This document shows positions 4,827 to 6,733 of a DNA stretch of 6,733 nt, one piece after another. Source of the DNA: an uncultured Solirubrobacter sp. (lineage in GTDB: Bacteria > Actinomycetota > Thermoleophilia > Solirubrobacterales > Solirubrobacteraceae); the NCBI GenBank assembly GCA_937871635.1, contig CALMNS010000741.1, positions 1 to 6,733 of the forward strand, read 5' to 3'. The notes under the pieces were generated by a model. The model was not told the origin of the DNA. It was given only the letters and a program-made list of their open reading frames with translations, and did no database searches. A program made the position numbers and the translations under genes. The first letter of the stretch is position 1. Every line of letters begins with the position of its first letter.

Positions 4827-6152
4827 TTGACCGCGCTCCTCCTCGTCGCGGTCTTCGTCCTCGTGCTGCTCAACGGCTTCTTCGTGGCCGCCGAGTTCGC
4901 CTTCGTGCGCGCGCGCCGCTCGCGGCTGGAGGAGGAGGCCGAGCAGGGCGTCCGCGGGGCCCAGGTCGTCCTGCGCCAGCTCGACGACCTCTCCCGCTAC
5001 CTCGCCGCCTGCCAGCTCGGGATCACCCTGACCTCGCTGGGCATCGGCTTCCTCGGTGAGCCCGCGGTGGCGCAGATCTTCGAGGGGCTCCTCGGCGAGT
5101 CGCTGCCCGAGGGCGTCACCCTGGCCATCTCGCTCTTCCTCGCCTACCTGATCACCACCTCACTGCACATCACGATCGGCGAGCAGGTCCCGAAGATCTT
5201 CGCGATCAACAAGGCCGAAGGCGTCGCCCGGCGCGTCGCCCGGCCGCTCGAGCTGTTCACGCGGATCTTCTCCCCCTTCATCGCCCTGCTCAACGGCGTG
5301 TCGAACGCGATGCTGCGGGTGGTCGGCATCAACACGAGCGGCGAGTTCGAGGAGGGCTCCTCGCCCGAGGAGCTCAAGGTGCTCATCGCCCAGTCGCTCT
5401 CGGGCGGCGACCTCGAGCCGAACGAGGCCGGCATGCTCACCGGCGTCTTCCACCTCCACGAGCAGCAGGCGCGCCAGGTGATGACCCCGGCGCCGGCCGT
5501 CGTCACGGTGGACCTCTCCGAGGACATCGAAACCGCGCTGCGCCGCTGCATCGCCACGGGGCACACGCGGGTGGTGGTCACCGAGGACGACAACCAGGAC
5601 CGGGTCAAGGGCATCGTCCACGCCAATGCGCTCGCCGAGCTGCTCATGAAGGAGGGGCCGCACGGCTCCTTCGAGGCCAAGGTGCGCGAGGCCCCGATCG
5701 TCCCGGAGACCAAGCCGCTCGACGACCTGCTGGCCGACCTGCAGCGCCAGCGCACCTCGCTCGCGGTGGTCATCGACGAGTACGGCCGCACGGTCGGGAT
5801 CGTCACCGTCGAGGACATCATCGAGGAGGTCGTCGGGGAGATCGACGACGAGACGGACCCCCTCGGCGGCGCGGTGCGCCAGCTCGCCAACGGCGACTGG
5901 TTCGTCCGCGGTCACGTCGCGATCACCGATCTGACCGACTACGGCCTCGAGCTCCCGGCCGACTCCGACGCGTTCAACTCGGTCGGCGGCTTCGTGTTCG
6001 GCGAGCTGGGGAGGCTGCCCAAGCGAGGGGACACCGTGCAGCACGACGGCTACTCGATCCGGGTGGAGTCCGTCCGCGAGAACCGCATCGAGGCGGTCCG
6101 CATCCGCGAGCGCCGCGCCGTTTCGGGCGGGGGCTCCGTCGCCGCCGGCTGA
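4827..6152 (+). CDS. CorC/HlyC (CNNM) family membrane protein, DUF21-CBS-CBS-CorC_HlyC
   Basis: 441 residues, the usual family length. The N-terminal DUF21/CNNM transmembrane domain (about 1-190) has helices near 2-25, 61-80 and 98-120 and the family motifs NGFFVAAEFAFVRARRSRLE (16-35), GITLTSLGIGFLGEPAVAQI (65-84) and HITIGEQVPKIFAI (114-127). Two CBS motifs follow: VMTPAPAVVTVDLSEDIETA to about 272, and 289-340 containing VVIDEYGRTVGIVTVEDIIE (314-333); they probably bind adenine nucleotide. An acidic linker leads to the CorC_HlyC domain (about 358-428; DAFNSVGGFVFGELGRLPKR). Bacterial relatives act in Mg2+ export or homeostasis; the old 'hemolysin' name is not informative. The start is TTG, the only conventional in-frame start between an upstream TAG (4776-4778) and the first helix, with no Shine-Dalgarno. 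An internal GTG at 4863 would cut into the first helix. Confidence 0.92.
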   Translation: MTALLLVAVFVLVLLNGFFVAAEFAFVRARRSRLEEEAEQGVRGAQVVLRQLDDLSRYLAACQLGITLTSLGIGFLGEPAVAQIFEGLLGESLPEGVTLAISLFLAYLITTSLHITIGEQVPKIFAINKAEGVARRVARPLELFTRIFSPFIALLNGVSNAMLRVVGINTSGEFEEGSSPEELKVLIAQSLSGGDLEPNEAGMLTGVFHLHEQQARQVMTPAPAVVTVDLSEDIETALRRCIATGHTRVVVTEDDNQDRVKGIVHANALAELLMKEGPHGSFEAKVREAPIVPETKPLDDLLADLQRQRTSLAVVIDEYGRTVGIVTVEDIIEEVVGEIDDETDPLGGAVRQLANGDWFVRGHVAITDLTDYGLELPADSDAFNSVGGFVFGELGRLPKRGDTVQHDGYSIRVESVRENRIEAVRIRERRAVSGGGSVAAG

Positions 6153-6167
6153 GTTGCGTTTCGCAAC
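6153..6167. repeat. Inverted repeat directly after the corC stop codon
   Basis: GTTGCG (6153-6158) and CGCAAC (6162-6167) are exact reverse complements around TTT, beginning at the base after the TGA. It could be a small transcript-end hairpin, but no T-run follows. It also ends only 11 bp before the predicted -35 at 6179, so an operator is an alternative. Confidence 0.45.
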
Positions 6168-6178
6168 CTTGTGCGGAA

Positions 6179-6207
6179 TTGCACGCGGTCGATTTCCGCG
6201 CTACCGT
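6179..6207 (+). promoter_or_regulatory. Predicted promoter of an intergenic transcript
   Basis: TTGCAC (6179-6184) and TACCGT (6202-6207) are 17 bp apart. The -10 and spacing are identical to the predicted hydrolase promoter (2600-2628), and the -35 differs by one base. GTGC-N6-GCAC (6171-6184) is a small dyad overlapping the -35, perhaps a binding site. No protein start with a sensible reading frame follows. Confidence 0.5.
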
Positions 6208-6213
6208 GGGGCG

Positions 6214-6320
6214 GGCCACCAGCCGCTTCGGCGGTTGAGGAGGAGAGAGGGAGATCCTGGGGAGGATCGACCAGATACGGGGGCCCGGCTGGCGGGGAGC
6301 GAGCCGGGCCCCTCGTGTCT
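6214..6320 (+). ncRNA. Candidate structured small RNA, about 105 nt
   Basis: The interval runs from the start site expected from the promoter at 6179-6207 to just past a strong terminator-like stem. Three hairpins occur in order: CAGCCGC/GCGGTTG (6220-6226/6231-6237) closing a UUCG tetraloop with a C-G pair; GATCC/GGATC (6253-6257/6264-6268) around TGGGGA; and the 11-bp GC stem at 6280-6312. Between the first two lies a purine-only run, GAGGAGGAGAGAGGGAGA (6237-6254), which could pair with pyrimidine-rich or Shine-Dalgarno-complementary targets. No conventional start codon with coding character is present. I do not recognise a known RNA family (SRP RNA, 6S, tmRNA and 6C do not fit). It could instead be the untranslated tail of the corC mRNA. 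Ends are approximate. Confidence 0.4.
6280..6312. terminator. Strong GC stem-loop, probable bidirectional terminator
   Basis: GGGGCCCGGCT (6280-6290) and AGCCGGGCCCC (6302-6312) pair perfectly over 11 bp with an 11-nt loop. On the plus strand it is followed by TCGTGTCT, a weak U-containing tail; on the minus strand it begins 16 bp after the SDR-remnant stop codon. It probably ends transcription of corC or of the candidate small RNA, and of the minus-strand unit. Confidence 0.65.
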
Positions 6321-6328
6321 CCGCGGCG

Positions 6329-6550
6329 CTACCAGGCGACGGCGGCCTCGTGGTCGAAGAAGCCGCCCGTCGGGCCGGGCTCGTCGGCGAGCGCGTAGCG
6401 CACGACAACCCGGGCCGCCTCCGCGGCCGTGACCGGCGCCTGCTCGCGGCTGATCGGCGTCAGGTCGGTCTGGACGAAGCCGGGGCAGACCGCGTTCACC
6501 CTGATCGACGTGTCGGCGAGCAGCTTCGAGAGAAGGGTCGGCAGAACGTG
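6329..6550 (-). pseudogene. 5'-truncated short-chain dehydrogenase/reductase remnant (C-terminal part only)
   Basis: Reading the minus strand back from the TAG (CTA at 6329-6331) gives about 73 residues clearly like an SDR C-terminus: LLSKLLADTSIRVNAVCPGF then VQTDL (the strand after the catalytic helix plus the PG motif), an AAEAARVVVRYALADEPGP helix region, and GPTGGFFDHEAAVAW at the end. The TGxxxGxG cofactor site and the SYK catalytic part, roughly 170 residues, are absent; homology fades near 6550 and the next gene's stop is at 6573-6575. There is no ATG or TTG in this frame, and its only GTG falls within the conserved VNAV strand. It looks like a gene decayed by deletion of its 5' part. 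The remaining frame has no internal stop, so the loss may be recent, or an assembly artefact. Confidence 0.7.
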
Positions 6551-6572
6551 AGCGGACGCGCGGTGTGCCGGG

Positions 6573-6733
6573 TCAGGCCGGCGGCGCGAGGAAGCCGCCG
6601 CCCGTCTTGCGCCCGAGCCGCCCCTCGGCGATCAGCGCGTGAACGGGCGCCGGCGCCGGGTGGCCGATCGCCTCGCCGATCGCCGCCGCGACGTCGAGCC
6701 CGACGAGGTCGAGCAGCGCGAGCGGCCCGAGCG
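6573..6733 (-). CDS. 3-hydroxyacyl-CoA dehydrogenase, C-terminal end (5' part outside window)
   Basis: The minus strand is open from the window edge to TGA (TCA at 6573-6575), 52 residues. LGPLALLDLVGLDVAAAIGE matches the 'GPfeLlDlvGlDv' segment of the C-terminal dimerisation domain, and LIAEGRLGRKTGGGF matches the characteristic 'v..g.lGrKtGrGFy' ending of 3-hydroxybutyryl/3-hydroxyacyl-CoA dehydrogenases. These oxidise 3-hydroxyacyl-CoA with NAD+ in beta-oxidation or butyrate-type pathways. The Rossmann domain and catalytic His lie outside the window. It is read toward the SDR remnant on the same strand, from which it may once have shared a transcript. Confidence 0.85.
   Translation of the reverse strand, partial: LGPLALLDLVGLDVAAAIGEAIGHPAPAPVHALIAEGRLGRKTGGGFLAPPA

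Noticed and set aside
5144..6044. Two long minus-strand open frames antisense to corC
   Set aside because: They mirror a gene with strong domain support in its own frame, and show no motif of their own.
6154..6432. Plus-strand open frames downstream of corC as a small protein gene
   Set aside because: Arg/Gly-rich, run through the terminator-like stem and antisense to the SDR remnant; no ribosome binding site fits their starts.
1..6733. CRISPR array, insertion sequence, tRNA or phage gene
   Set aside because: No regularly spaced direct repeats, transposase motifs, terminal repeats or cloverleaf sequences were seen on either strand.

Overview
The window is about 70% GC or higher by eye, with GTG and TTG starts, several starts lacking a Shine-Dalgarno, and tightly packed genes. 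Together with an ECF41-type sigma factor this suggests a high-GC actinobacterium; Thermoleophilia/Solirubrobacterales is a guess from gene content and style, not shown. It reads as an ordinary chromosomal region: I see no transposase, phage gene, tRNA, rRNA or CRISPR array.

Layout. (1) 2-208 (+): C-terminal end of a rhomboid intramembrane protease, cut by the window edge and convergent with the next gene. (2) 215-1958: a divergent pair, an NAD(P)-binding NmrA/SDR-like protein (-) and an ECF41/SigJ-type sigma factor with a SnoaL-like C-terminal domain (+). The region between them carries a near-perfect ECF41 promoter (GGTCACA-N16-CGTC) pointing at the NAD(P)-binding gene, so regulator, promoter and target are all visible. 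(3) 2038-3385: a divergent TetR regulator (-) and alpha/beta hydrolase (+). An inverted repeat sits in the -35/-10 spacer of the hydrolase promoter, the textbook arrangement for a TetR repressor controlling its neighbour. (4) 3382-4703 (-): a two-gene operon encoding a BtuF-like protein without a signal peptide and an SRPBCC lipid-binding-fold protein, translationally coupled through TAGTG. (5) 4827-6152 (+): a CorC/HlyC (CNNM-type) membrane protein with DUF21, two CBS motifs and a CorC_HlyC domain. (6) 6153-6328: no protein gene, but a compact apparent transcription unit with a promoter, three hairpins (one capped by UUCG) and a strong GC terminator-like stem. It is a candidate small RNA of about 100 nt. 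(7) 6329-6550 (-): a 5'-truncated SDR remnant without a start codon. (8) 6573-6733 (-): the C-terminal end of a 3-hydroxyacyl-CoA dehydrogenase, running off the window.

The most interesting points are the self-contained ECF41 circuit, the candidate small RNA downstream of corC, the TetR operator embedded in its target promoter, and the restriction of the rare tetranucleotide CTAG to stop-codon positions. Function calls come from recognising conserved motifs by eye; no database or folding program was run.
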